This document shows positions 1 through 7,535 of a stretch of 57,895 nt of DNA, in pieces. Below the pieces are notes generated by a model that was given only the letters and a program-made list of their open reading frames with translations, made no database searches and had not been told where the DNA came from. The translations under genes were made by a program, and so were the position numbers. This DNA comes from Bacteroidota bacterium (lineage in GTDB: Bacteria; Bacteroidota; Bacteroidia; Bacteroidales; TTA-H9), in assembly GCA_003250395.1 (NCBI GenBank), contig QKGM01000048.1, positions 1 to 57,895 of the forward strand, written 5' to 3'. Numbering within the stretch: the first letter of the stretch is position 1; each line of letters opens with the position of its first letter.

Positions 1-1560
1 CCGGTTGTTGACCCTGCTAAACGTCCTCCGCTGTTTCAATTTAGAAACTTTATATGCCACTTTTTTCAAAGTCAATTAATTGAATCAAAGAAAATTGATA
101 AATTAGAAGAGGAAACAACATATATAATTGACGGACAGCAAAGATTATCCGCCTTTTATATTGGGATTAAGGGTGAATACAATAACGAATCACTATATTT
201 TGATTTGTTGGGCGAATCTGATAAAAATAATTTCAATTTTGAATTTGGCAAGGATACGACTAAGCTCTCAAAAATGGTTGACAATTTTGACGGAACAAAA
301 AAAATAAAACCACTTTGGTTTCGAGTTGTTGACTTATATACAAAATTTGAAGATGGAGGATATGACCATAAGTCATTTATAGATGACTTTGCATTTGAAT
401 TAGATGAAAATATGTCTATAGAACAGAAAAAGAAAATAGAGGATAATTTATACAAAATGCAAATTGCATTTTTTAATAACCCTATTGTTGGATTGTGTGG
501 AGTACCTGTAAATAGAAATATCGACATCGTCCAAAACCGTCTTAATATTGTAAGATTGTTTCAAAAATTAAATCAGGGCGGTACAATATTGAGTGGAATT
601 GAATTAATGCGTTCTGTTTTAAAAGCATATAGTGCTGATAACGAAAAGTTCTTAAATGAAATAAAGGATAAATATACAGACATTGGGTTCAATCAAGACG
701 AGATTATTAAATTAATATTTCTATTACAAGACAATCACAGTAAAGATATAATTGAAATTGACCAAACAGATTCAGATTTTATTCAAACAAAAGGAGAAAG
801 AATTAAAAAATGTCTTGAGGGAACAAGAGCATTTTTAAAACATGCAGGTCTTTATGAGTATGTAATAGCAAGTCGTCCTAGCTTAATACCTCTAACATTT
901 ATCACATATCATTTGTTCCATTTGGATACAGAACAACCTGCAAATTATTTTGATAATCATGAAACTGGAAATCCAAATTTTCATGCGATACGGAATTGGT
1001 ATGTTATTTCGTTGTTGAATCATGTTTTTCAACGGGGGAATGGTTGGAATCCCTCAATTACTGGTAGAAAGAAAATATTGGACGTAATAAAGTTACATAA
1101 AAACAATATTTTCCCTACTGACTTGCTTTTTAATGTATATAGAACCCATTCTCTTAATAAATTCGATGATAAAGTAAATGAGTCTTGGGAATGGCTAAAT
1201 TGGTACGAAAGGAGTTTGGTGGTTTATATAATTTATGGAAAACCGACAAATTATAGACAGAATGATATAGACCACATACATCCAAAGTCAATTTTAGAAA
1301 AAAATGGTGTTGAATGGAATAAAATTAATATTCTAGGTAATTTCCAATATTTGTACTATTCTGACAACCGGTCAAAGCAAGATGTAGAATTCGGTGTTTG
1401 GTTAAACAATTTATTTGGACAAGACATTGCAAAATTGAATGAATATCTTAATATTCATTGCATTCCAAATGATAGCTCATTATGGCATACTGATAGATTT
1501 GATGACTTTGTCGAATCGCGTAGAATGTTGATAAATAACAGATTGATAAAACAAATATAA
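1..1560 (+). CDS. DUF262/HNH protein (GmrSD-like), N-terminus outside window
   Basis: The reading frame is open from the first base, so the gene begins upstream of the window; 519 codons are visible. An IIDGQQRLSA motif at window codons 42-51 is the hallmark of the DUF262 (ParB/Srx-like) nucleotide-hydrolysing fold. Near the C-terminus, DIDHIHPKS at codons 423-431 is an HNH-type nuclease motif followed by the NxLGNFQYL stretch seen in DUF1524/HNH tails. This arrangement matches GmrSD-type modification-dependent restriction enzymes and related phage-defence proteins, which use nucleotide hydrolysis and the HNH site to cut modified DNA. The codons are strikingly AT-rich compared with the housekeeping genes downstream, which suggests acquisition by transfer. 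Defence against foreign DNA is inferred from the family; the exact target cannot be told. A copy of the 195-bp repeat follows 12 bases after the stop. Confidence 0.8.
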   Translation, partial: PVVDPAKRPPLFQFRNFICHFFQSQLIESKKIDKLEEETTYIIDGQQRLSAFYIGIKGEYNNESLYFDLLGESDKNNFNFEFGKDTTKLSKMVDNFDGTKKIKPLWFRVVDLYTKFEDGGYDHKSFIDDFAFELDENMSIEQKKKIEDNLYKMQIAFFNNPIVGLCGVPVNRNIDIVQNRLNIVRLFQKLNQGGTILSGIELMRSVLKAYSADNEKFLNEIKDKYTDIGFNQDEIIKLIFLLQDNHSKDIIEIDQTDSDFIQTKGERIKKCLEGTRAFLKHAGLYEYVIASRPSLIPLTFITYHLFHLDTEQPANYFDNHETGNPNFHAIRNWYVISLLNHVFQRGNGWNPSITGRKKILDVIKLHKNNIFPTDLLFNVYRTHSLNKFDDKVNESWEWLNWYERSLVVYIIYGKPTNYRQNDIDHIHPKSILEKNGVEWNKINILGNFQYLYYSDNRSKQDVEFGVWLNNLFGQDIAKLNEYLNIHCIPNDSSLWHTDRFDDFVESRRMLINNRLIKQI

Positions 1561-1572
1561 AAAACAGGTGCT

Positions 1573-1767
1573 AGTAAATAAGACTCTGAGGGGTCAGCAA
1601 GACCTGGCGAGGAGTACAGGTTGAACTACATACCTTAAAAGGCTATGTACTAAGCGACAATTATTAGAATAATTCAGAGAAAAACCGGCTGTTGTGGTTG
1701 AAGGTATTACTGAACTTAAGATTACTAAAGCTATCTGATTCTGATAGAATAGAGCAATAAATGAATG
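1573..1767 (+). repeat. Diverged ~195-bp non-coding repeat, copy A
   Basis: This stretch aligns almost without gaps to 4741-4935 at roughly 70-75 percent identity by eye. Shared words include GCGAGGAGTACAGG, TGAACTACAT, GGCTATGTAC, TAATTCAG, CGGCTGTTG, GTATTACTGAA, TTACTAAAG and ATAAATGAATG. A GGTC/GACC hairpin around a GCAA-containing loop and an ACATA/TATGT stem are present in both copies. Neither copy encodes a conserved protein frame. Both lie just downstream of a stop codon in the same orientation. It may be a structured RNA, a non-autonomous mobile element or a remnant of a larger element such as a group II intron; the sequence does not decide. Confidence 0.7.
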
Positions 1768-1809
1768 TTTTTCCCCTGGTGTGGGCAAGGCTAAGAGGAC
1801 TACTACGAA

Positions 1810-2847
1810 ATGGAAAATATAGATACACAGAAATATTTCGCACTACTTGAGGAATTTGAAACTGCAAATAAACTTGTAAGATTAGGTCTTGGTGAGCTTC
1901 AAAATATAAACCTTGACAATAACTTTTACTTTTTGCCATTTCAACTTCTTTCTCAGGGTTTTGAGAGATTTATGAAGGCATATATTTGTGTTGGACACTT
2001 CGAAAAACATAAAAATTTACCAGATTTTCAATACCTGAAACGACTCGGACATGATTTAGAGAAATTATTTACTGATATAAAGAAGAATTACTATAGGGCT
2101 GATTATCCACCTGTTCAATTCAAGTTAGATTGGAAATTTTTAAACGAGGATAAGAATTTGAAAGAGCTGCTATTTATACTGTCAGAATTTGGAAAAATTG
2201 CTCGATACTATAATTTCGACTTCATAACAGGCAATTCAAAAATTGGAATAAATCCTAATGATTGTTGGCAAAAATTTGAAAATAAGATTAAACCGTTTGA
2301 CGGTGAAGTATTAAAGAAATTATTGAACCGTGATATAGACCGGGAGATATATCAAGAAACAACTTTTTATATCATCATAATTATTGAAAAGTTTATTGCT
2401 AGCCTTTCAAGACAGATAATTTTTAACACTCTTGGACAAACAGGTAAGCAAATTACCATAAGCTCATTCTTTGATTATGGCCTTTTATACGAGGGTGATT
2501 TTGGTAAGACAGATTATCGAAAGCTTACGACAAAATACAAAGAAACTCCTAAATCAATCCATAAAAGGACATTAAGAGATGAACTTAATCGTAGGTGTAA
2601 TCCTGATTATAAATCAAAAAAGATTTCGAAGCATGAGTTTGATGGAGATTGGCCATTTTACGTTGACGAGGTTATCATTGAATGCAGACAAAAGCATTGG
2701 TGTATAGTGACAATAAATGGTTATGACTATGCCTTGAATGGAGCAGCAAAAGGGAGGTACAAACTCGAAAACCCTCATGACGCAGGTATGGCAGTTTTAG
2801 GAAAAAGTATTGGAGATTTTATAAAAATGGCATTAGAGCTAAAATAA
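1810..2847 (+). CDS. Unknown protein with HEPN-like N-terminal helices
   Basis: A 345-residue protein I do not recognise. The N-terminal ~100 residues (LLSQGFERFMKAYI around 46-59, then LGHDLEKLF around 78-86) resemble the helical pattern of HEPN-fold proteins, where a substrate or RNA-binding helix is followed by a GHDL turn. A clear catalytic Rx4-6H pair was not found, so if it is a HEPN domain it may not be an RNase. The C-terminal half (lysine- and tyrosine-rich, ending near GKSIGDFIKMALELK) shows no motif I can name. It stands alone between repeat copy A and an attC-like hairpin element and is as AT-rich as the other genes of the island. This fits a mobile single-gene cassette, possibly a defence or toxin gene, but that is inference. 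Confidence 0.6.
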   Translation: MENIDTQKYFALLEEFETANKLVRLGLGELQNINLDNNFYFLPFQLLSQGFERFMKAYICVGHFEKHKNLPDFQYLKRLGHDLEKLFTDIKKNYYRADYPPVQFKLDWKFLNEDKNLKELLFILSEFGKIARYYNFDFITGNSKIGINPNDCWQKFENKIKPFDGEVLKKLLNRDIDREIYQETTFYIIIIIEKFIASLSRQIIFNTLGQTGKQITISSFFDYGLLYEGDFGKTDYRKLTTKYKETPKSIHKRTLRDELNRRCNPDYKSKKISKHEFDGDWPFYVDEVIIECRQKHWCIVTINGYDYALNGAAKGRYKLENPHDAGMAVLGKSIGDFIKMALELK

Positions 2848-2865
2848 ATGAGACAAAGAAGCCCA

Positions 2866-2999
2866 GCCCATAACAAATACTATATGTCAATTGCCGTTTC
2901 CGTGCTGACAAGAAGCTGTGCAGCCCGCAACAACGGCACCGGGGTTCGACAGGAACGAAGCCCGCAAACCCCAACTGCATATAGTTCAAACAGTTGGGC
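2866..2999 (+). other. attC-like folded recombination site (candidate)
   Basis: The element begins with GCCCATAAC (2866-2874) and ends with GTTGGGC (2993-2999), close to the R'' (RYYYAAC) and R' (GTTRRRY) boxes of integron attC sites, although the R'' box carries two extra bases. The arms continue to pair (ACTATATG at 2879-2886 with CATATAGT at 2978-2985). The interior holds further nested inverted repeats (GCCGTT with AACGGC, GGGGTT with AACCCC), so the single strand would fold into one long cruciform. It lies 18 bases after the stop of the preceding gene on the same strand, as an attC site does in a gene cassette. No integrase gene is in the window, so this would be a cluster of sites lacking an integrase. 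Confidence 0.5.
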
Positions 3000-3060
3000 G
3001 CTATACTGACCGCGAAGCAAAATTGACCATTTGCTTAATATTTCTTAACTTTAATCTTTA

Positions 3061-3089
3061 TTGACTACTTAATTTATTTCGTACATTTG
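3061..3089 (+). promoter_or_regulatory. Bacteroidota-type promoter for the three-gene cassette
   Basis: TTG at 3061-3063 and TACATTTG at 3082-3089 are separated by 18 bases, a good match to the Bacteroidota -33/-7 consensus. The start codon of the first gene lies 17 bases further on, preceded by AAAGGA. The cassette therefore carries its own promoter. Confidence 0.75.
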
Positions 3090-3106
3090 ATGCAAATTGA
3101 AAAGGA

Positions 3107-3838
3107 ATGAGCAAATTACCACATGCACCATTAATTGAGGTTGTTCTTGAACTGAGGTGGAAGATTACAAATAATGCCGATTTAACCAAGATACAATATC
3201 TATATGGTGATATATATAATACTTTAAAAAATAAATATCCATATCGAGAAAGTATTGCACCACCTGAGATTCCTATGGAGATATTAATCAACCAACCAGC
3301 GCATAGGTTCAGAGCTTCTCAAAATGATTATCCTCTTTTTCAAGTTGGGCCAGGGATAATTACTTTAAACACTATTGATAACATATATTTCTGGGAGCAA
3401 TTCTCTAATGATTCTGAAGAATTAATAAACGCCTTTTTATCAGTTTTTCCATTTCAAAATAATGAGAAACTTAACCCTAGCATATTATTCTTAGATTTCT
3501 TCCCATTTAATTTTAATGAAAGAGATGTATATAATTTTATAAGTGAAAAATTCAATATTGAATTCAAGCAAAATTTTATTAAAGATGTTAAGAATCCCAA
3601 AGATGTAAATATTGGTTTCTATTATGAGATTCAATTAGGGGATTTATCTGTAATTTTTCAAAAAGGCAAGGATAACAAACAATCTGAAGGGATTGTATTA
3701 CAGACTAGAATAAATGGTACTTCATTAAATCCTGAGATAAATGAAATGAAAACATGGATTAATAAATCTCATGATGTTTGTAGTGATTTATTTAAAAAGC
3801 TAACAGAAGGTGAATTATATGAATCTTTTAAATCTTAG
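3107..3838 (+). CDS. TIGR04255 family protein
   Basis: A 243-residue protein whose N-terminus (LPHAPLIEVVLELRW, residues 4-18) is the signature of the TIGR04255 family, a sporadically distributed family of unknown function found in accessory regions. The central part contains PLFQVGPGIITLN (about 75-88), also typical of the family. There is no signal peptide or membrane segment, so it is probably cytoplasmic. It is first in an operon: three bases separate its stop from the next ATG, and a strong promoter sits directly upstream. Its two companions are small proteins of unknown function, and together they look like a self-contained accessory system, possibly defence or stress related. That role is inference from position only. 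The ATG at 3107 is preceded by a purine-rich ribosome binding site. Confidence 0.75.
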   Translation: MSKLPHAPLIEVVLELRWKITNNADLTKIQYLYGDIYNTLKNKYPYRESIAPPEIPMEILINQPAHRFRASQNDYPLFQVGPGIITLNTIDNIYFWEQFSNDSEELINAFLSVFPFQNNEKLNPSILFLDFFPFNFNERDVYNFISEKFNIEFKQNFIKDVKNPKDVNIGFYYEIQLGDLSVIFQKGKDNKQSEGIVLQTRINGTSLNPEINEMKTWINKSHDVCSDLFKKLTEGELYESFKS

Positions 3839-3841
3839 ACT

Positions 3842-4189
3842 ATGATACCTTTTTTGTTTTTAGACATTCCTATAAGCACGGTAGAATTGAACAAACCCCG
3901 AATAGAGTATGTTTCAAGTATTACAACTATTCAAAATACTGGAAGGTTGATTATGCCAAATGTTAAAAAACTTTGGAATAAGGATATTGCATTACCTGAT
4001 TTTCAAAATGTAATAGGGACAACTATTGTGTCTAATTCTTTAAATAAAGGTTCTTGGACGAACGATAGTAATTCAGATTCTTTTCAAGATGATTTTGATA
4101 TAGTTATTAAATTACCTATTGCAAAAACAATTTCAAAGAAAGTCAAAATCCAGTCAATTTCTAAGTATAAACCAAAGATTAATATTTAA
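3842..4189 (+). CDS. Small unknown protein, middle gene of TIGR04255 operon
   Basis: A 115-residue protein without a recognisable domain. It starts three bases after the TIGR04255-like gene, and its TAA shares its last base with the ATG of the next gene (TAATG), which implies translational coupling. The sequence has no signal peptide; the end is basic (KKVKIQSISKYKPKINI). The tight packing argues that it is a true gene and works with its neighbours. No function can be assigned from the sequence. Confidence 0.65.
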   Translation: MIPFLFLDIPISTVELNKPRIEYVSSITTIQNTGRLIMPNVKKLWNKDIALPDFQNVIGTTIVSNSLNKGSWTNDSNSDSFQDDFDIVIKLPIAKTISKKVKIQSISKYKPKINI

Positions 4190-4725
4190 TGGATTATACT
4201 TGGTACTCAATTGTTGGAAAATCTGACGAGATATTACAAGGAGATTTTGTTCCTGAATGTCCTATTTTGATACCTCCTCCGTCAATAAAAATTGATGATG
4301 AGCCAGAAATCGACATACAATTAATTGATTCAATAATAATGTCACAATCTTGTGATTTGTCTAATAATCATATAGATATTGTTTTAGTATGTCCGTTTTA
4401 CCCTTTAAAAACATTTATTGATTTGTTGCCAGCAGACCAATCATCTTCTAAGAAAGCAATTTCCAAGACAATTGATAATCTTAGAAAAGGTAATTTGCCA
4501 GGCTATCACTTGTTAAATAAGGTTGATAATTATTTAGAAGATTATCAGGTTGTTGATTTTAGAAATGTATATGGTATTCAGATAAATTCATTGAAAAATA
4601 TTTGCAATGAGTTGAACAAACGAATACGATTATTACCACCATATAGAGAACATCTTTCACAAGCATTTGCCAGATATTTTATGAGAGTTGGATTACCTCA
4701 AGATATTAAAGTAGAAGGATATTAA
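4189..4725 (+). CDS. Unknown protein with SQSCDL motif, last gene of TIGR04255 operon
   Basis: A 178-residue protein beginning MDYTWYSIVGKSDEI, followed by GDFVPECPI (19-27) and the distinctive motif IIMSQSCDLSNN (49-60) with a cysteine that could be functional. Similar SQSCDL-bearing proteins occur in bacteria without a characterised role. There is no membrane segment or signal peptide. Its start overlaps the preceding stop by one base, so the three genes are coupled. Repeat copy B begins about 15 bases after its stop. The likely meaning is a three-protein accessory module carried as one unit; biochemical role unknown. Confidence 0.65.
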   Translation: MDYTWYSIVGKSDEILQGDFVPECPILIPPPSIKIDDEPEIDIQLIDSIIMSQSCDLSNNHIDIVLVCPFYPLKTFIDLLPADQSSSKKAISKTIDNLRKGNLPGYHLLNKVDNYLEDYQVVDFRNVYGIQINSLKNICNELNKRIRLLPPYREHLSQAFARYFMRVGLPQDIKVEGY

Positions 4726-4740
4726 AAAGTACAGCCGCCA

Positions 4741-4935
4741 ATAAATAGCACTCTGAGCGGTCTGCAAGACCCAGCGAGGAGTACAGGCTGAACTACATCC
4801 CATAACAGGCTATGTACATACTGGTAGTTATTGAAATAATTCAGGGGAAGATCGGCTGTTGAGGTAGAGGGTATTACTGAAAATAAGGTTACTAAAGTTA
4901 TAGGGAACTGTTAGGATAGTGCTATAAATGAATGG
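4741..4935 (+). repeat. Diverged ~195-bp non-coding repeat, copy B
   Basis: Direct-orientation partner of 1573-1767. In this copy the ends form a perfect inverted pair, ATAGCACT (4745-4752) and AGTGCTAT (4918-4925), and GGTCT/AGACC forms an internal hairpin around GCA. In copy A the outer pairing is weaker, so the two copies are old. The remaining 4936-5240 holds no gene I can support. Similarity to copy A stops at about 4935. Confidence 0.7.
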
Positions 4936-5241
4936 TTCTGATCTGCTTAAGTGATATTATGGCAAAGTTCTCTCTGTCCATATAAAACAGACGTCAGGAT
5001 GGGTTAGTTGGTCTGATACTTTGAATACGATACTTCGTCGGGTGAACTTATCCCTGCCAGCTCACTCCTCAGCAGAGCCTGTTTCCATTTCAGTTCAACT
5101 TGTCAAAATTCAAACATATTCAATGTTTACAACCTGTCAAAATAAGCAGTCCTTTACAGTAGTATTGATCTTATCAATTATTTTTCATTTGAAGCAAGCA
5201 ATGCAAATCTGTTGGTTGCTCGGCAAACACCATTAAAACCA

Positions 5242-5249
5242 TATCTTTG
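5242..5249 (+). promoter_or_regulatory. -7 element of the transglycosylase promoter
   Basis: TATCTTTG matches the Bacteroidota -7 consensus and lies 17 bases before the start codon at 5267. A TTG at 5216 is 23 bases upstream, longer than the ideal spacing of about 19, so only the -7 box is convincing. Confidence 0.5.
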
Positions 5250-5266
5250 CGGCTAATTTTTGAATC

Positions 5267-7246
5267 ATGAACAACCTCCTCGTTTCATTGCTTGAGAACC
5301 GGTGGTTTCGCCGGGGGATAGTGGTTGTGATTACGTCGGTAGTACTGTCTGTTATAGCCTTCTTTTCTTTTCGTAACGTAGTACTTAACAGTATTCTAAA
5401 ACAAAAACAGGTAGATTTCATGGAACGTTTTGATGCAGAACTGGTCATCAAACATGCCCATTTCAAATGCTTCCTGACGGTACAACTTGACTCTGTTATG
5501 GTAAAACCGCTTAACGGAGATACGCTGTTTACCATAAATAGTATGCAGTTAGTACCCTCTTTAAAAAACCTGATGAGAGGACGTGTTTCGCCTGAAAATC
5601 TTTTTGTTGACAGATTACACATTAACCTGACCCGACAGGACAGTTTAACCAATTACTTATTCTTGCTTCAAAGGAGGGATTATACAGTCGCAGCTCATGA
5701 TACAACCAGTCAGGACATCTATTCAAGAATGGTCAATCGGTTGGTAGAGCTGTTCTTCGAACAACTCCCAGTTAAAACCCGGCTAACCTCTTTCAGAATA
5801 ATGGCAGACTTAGAAGGGAATCACTTCGTTATCTCAACACCCGAATTTAATCTTTCCGATAAGGTCTTCCGCAACAGGGTATGGATTACGAACCAGGGAA
5901 TTACTGCACCGGTGATCATCAGTGGAACATTAAATCATAATGACAAATCAGCCAGAATTATCCTTTTCCCGGAAGACAACATAAAGATTAATATCCCTTA
6001 CATCGATTGGAAGTGGAAGGCAATGGTAAGCCTCGATACCCTCAGGTTCAACATATCTTTCGGCAAATTGACCGACAACAAATTAGCTATAAGAGGTGAC
6101 GGTACGTTTCGCGGACTTAGCATTAACCAGCCCCTGATTTCTGACAAAACTGTACGGTTTGATAAGCTCTCCGGGCAATTTAAATACATTATAGGTGACA
6201 ACTACATTGAACTCGATTCATCCAGCCTGTTCAGCATTAATAAGCTTACTATTAATCCCTGGATAAAAATTCATCCTCAAAAGCCATACAGGGTATCGCT
6301 TCACATTCGCAAACCATCTTTTCCTGCGCAACAACTCTTCGAGTCGCTACCCGAAGGCCTCTTTCTCAACCTCCAGGGAATGAAGGTCAGCGGTGATCTG
6401 AGTTATTATCTCGACTTTGATCTCGATATGCGAAAGCCAGATAGTCTCACGTTCTATAGTAATCTTGAAGGTAAAGATTTCCGGATAAAGAGTTATGGTT
6501 CAACCAATCTTACGTTTATCAATGGATCGTTTCAGCATACAGCTTTTGAGCATGCGATACCGGTTCGTACCTTCACAGTTGGACCCGATAATCCGGCTTA
6601 CAGGCCATTGGTTGCCATTTCACCATACCTGCGTTACGCGATCATGACTGCCGAAGATGGTGGGTTCATGTGGCATCACGGTTTCCTGCCTGATGCCTTC
6701 AGGGGAGCTATTATCGACAATGTGAAAGCCGGCCGTTTCGTGAGAGGAGGTAGCACCATCAGCATGCAGCTTGTAAAAAATGTTTTCCTGAACCGCAACA
6801 AAACGATCACCCGCAAACTGGAAGAAGCTTTGATTGTATGGTTGATAGAAAACAATAAACTCACAACGAAGGAAAGAATGTACGAGGTCTATCTCAATAT
6901 AATCGAAATGGGACCTATGGTTTATGGTGTTCAGGAAGGGGCTCACTTCTATTTCGGTAAAGATGTTTCAAATCTTACCCTGGCAGAGAGCATATTTATG
7001 GCCAGTATTGTTCCTCATCCCAAATGGTTCCGGTATTCATTCGATGAGTCTGGTAATCTTCAGGACTTTTTAGGGCCTTACTTTTCGTTCCTCTCAAACA
7101 AAATGGCAGGAAAAGGATTCATAACGGAAGAGGAAGCCGCTCTGTTAAAACCTGAGATAGTTCTTACTGGTCCTGCCAGGAAGTTCCTTAATCAAAGCGA
7201 TTCAACCGGAGCCGACTCTCTTAGACTGTCACTTCCGGTTAGGTAG
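5267..7246 (+). CDS. Membrane-anchored GT51 peptidoglycan transglycosylase
   Basis: A 659-residue protein that would polymerise lipid II into glycan strands. One transmembrane segment lies near residues 18-36. Residues ~50-440 look like an AsmA/TamB-type periplasmic beta-rich region. The GT51 domain occupies ~445-620, with motif EDGGFMWHHG carrying the likely catalytic glutamate E463, then RGGSTISMQLVKN, then RKLEEALIVW (E519/E520, motif 3) and a YLNIIEMGPMVYG motif. There is no transpeptidase domain, so this is a monofunctional enzyme, but the long N-terminal part sets it apart from the short MtgA type. The first gene after the AT-rich island, its base composition is that of the core genome. 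It is transcribed towards tilS with a 289-base gap holding no convincing gene. Confidence 0.88.
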   Translation: MNNLLVSLLENRWFRRGIVVVITSVVLSVIAFFSFRNVVLNSILKQKQVDFMERFDAELVIKHAHFKCFLTVQLDSVMVKPLNGDTLFTINSMQLVPSLKNLMRGRVSPENLFVDRLHINLTRQDSLTNYLFLLQRRDYTVAAHDTTSQDIYSRMVNRLVELFFEQLPVKTRLTSFRIMADLEGNHFVISTPEFNLSDKVFRNRVWITNQGITAPVIISGTLNHNDKSARIILFPEDNIKINIPYIDWKWKAMVSLDTLRFNISFGKLTDNKLAIRGDGTFRGLSINQPLISDKTVRFDKLSGQFKYIIGDNYIELDSSSLFSINKLTINPWIKIHPQKPYRVSLHIRKPSFPAQQLFESLPEGLFLNLQGMKVSGDLSYYLDFDLDMRKPDSLTFYSNLEGKDFRIKSYGSTNLTFINGSFQHTAFEHAIPVRTFTVGPDNPAYRPLVAISPYLRYAIMTAEDGGFMWHHGFLPDAFRGAIIDNVKAGRFVRGGSTISMQLVKNVFLNRNKTITRKLEEALIVWLIENNKLTTKERMYEVYLNIIEMGPMVYGVQEGAHFYFGKDVSNLTLAESIFMASIVPHPKWFRYSFDESGNLQDFLGPYFSFLSNKMAGKGFITEEEAALLKPEIVLTGPARKFLNQSDSTGADSLRLSLPVR

Positions 7247-7535
7247 AAATGCTATAATTTCTGGCAGCTGGTTTCTGAATGAAAAGGTTGATATTGGTCT
7301 TCTATCCCTGTTCGGGCATTTCACTTTTGTATTACTGTAATACAAAACCCTTGACATGCAAGAGAAACAGAGAATCAAATACTAAAATAGCCTTTTCAGA
7401 GGATTATGAGAATAATCCCGTTTACAGCCATCTCAGTGGTCATATGATCAAAAAACACTGAAACCTGATGTACAAAAGTGCGTCTGGATATGATAAAACC
7501 TATTCCGATGGCTAAATGAGAAATCCAACAGCAGC

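Noticed and set aside
1566-1800. Repeat copy A as a group II intron
   Set aside because: No reverse transcriptase gene, no domain V hairpin or boundary motif could be shown, so the intron idea is kept only as one possibility.
7279-7461. Short plus-strand frame of 60 codons with a hydrophobic start and LLYYC lipobox-like sequence
   Set aside because: No good promoter or ribosome site, odd composition after the first 25 residues, and no conservation that could be judged; not enough to call a lipoprotein.
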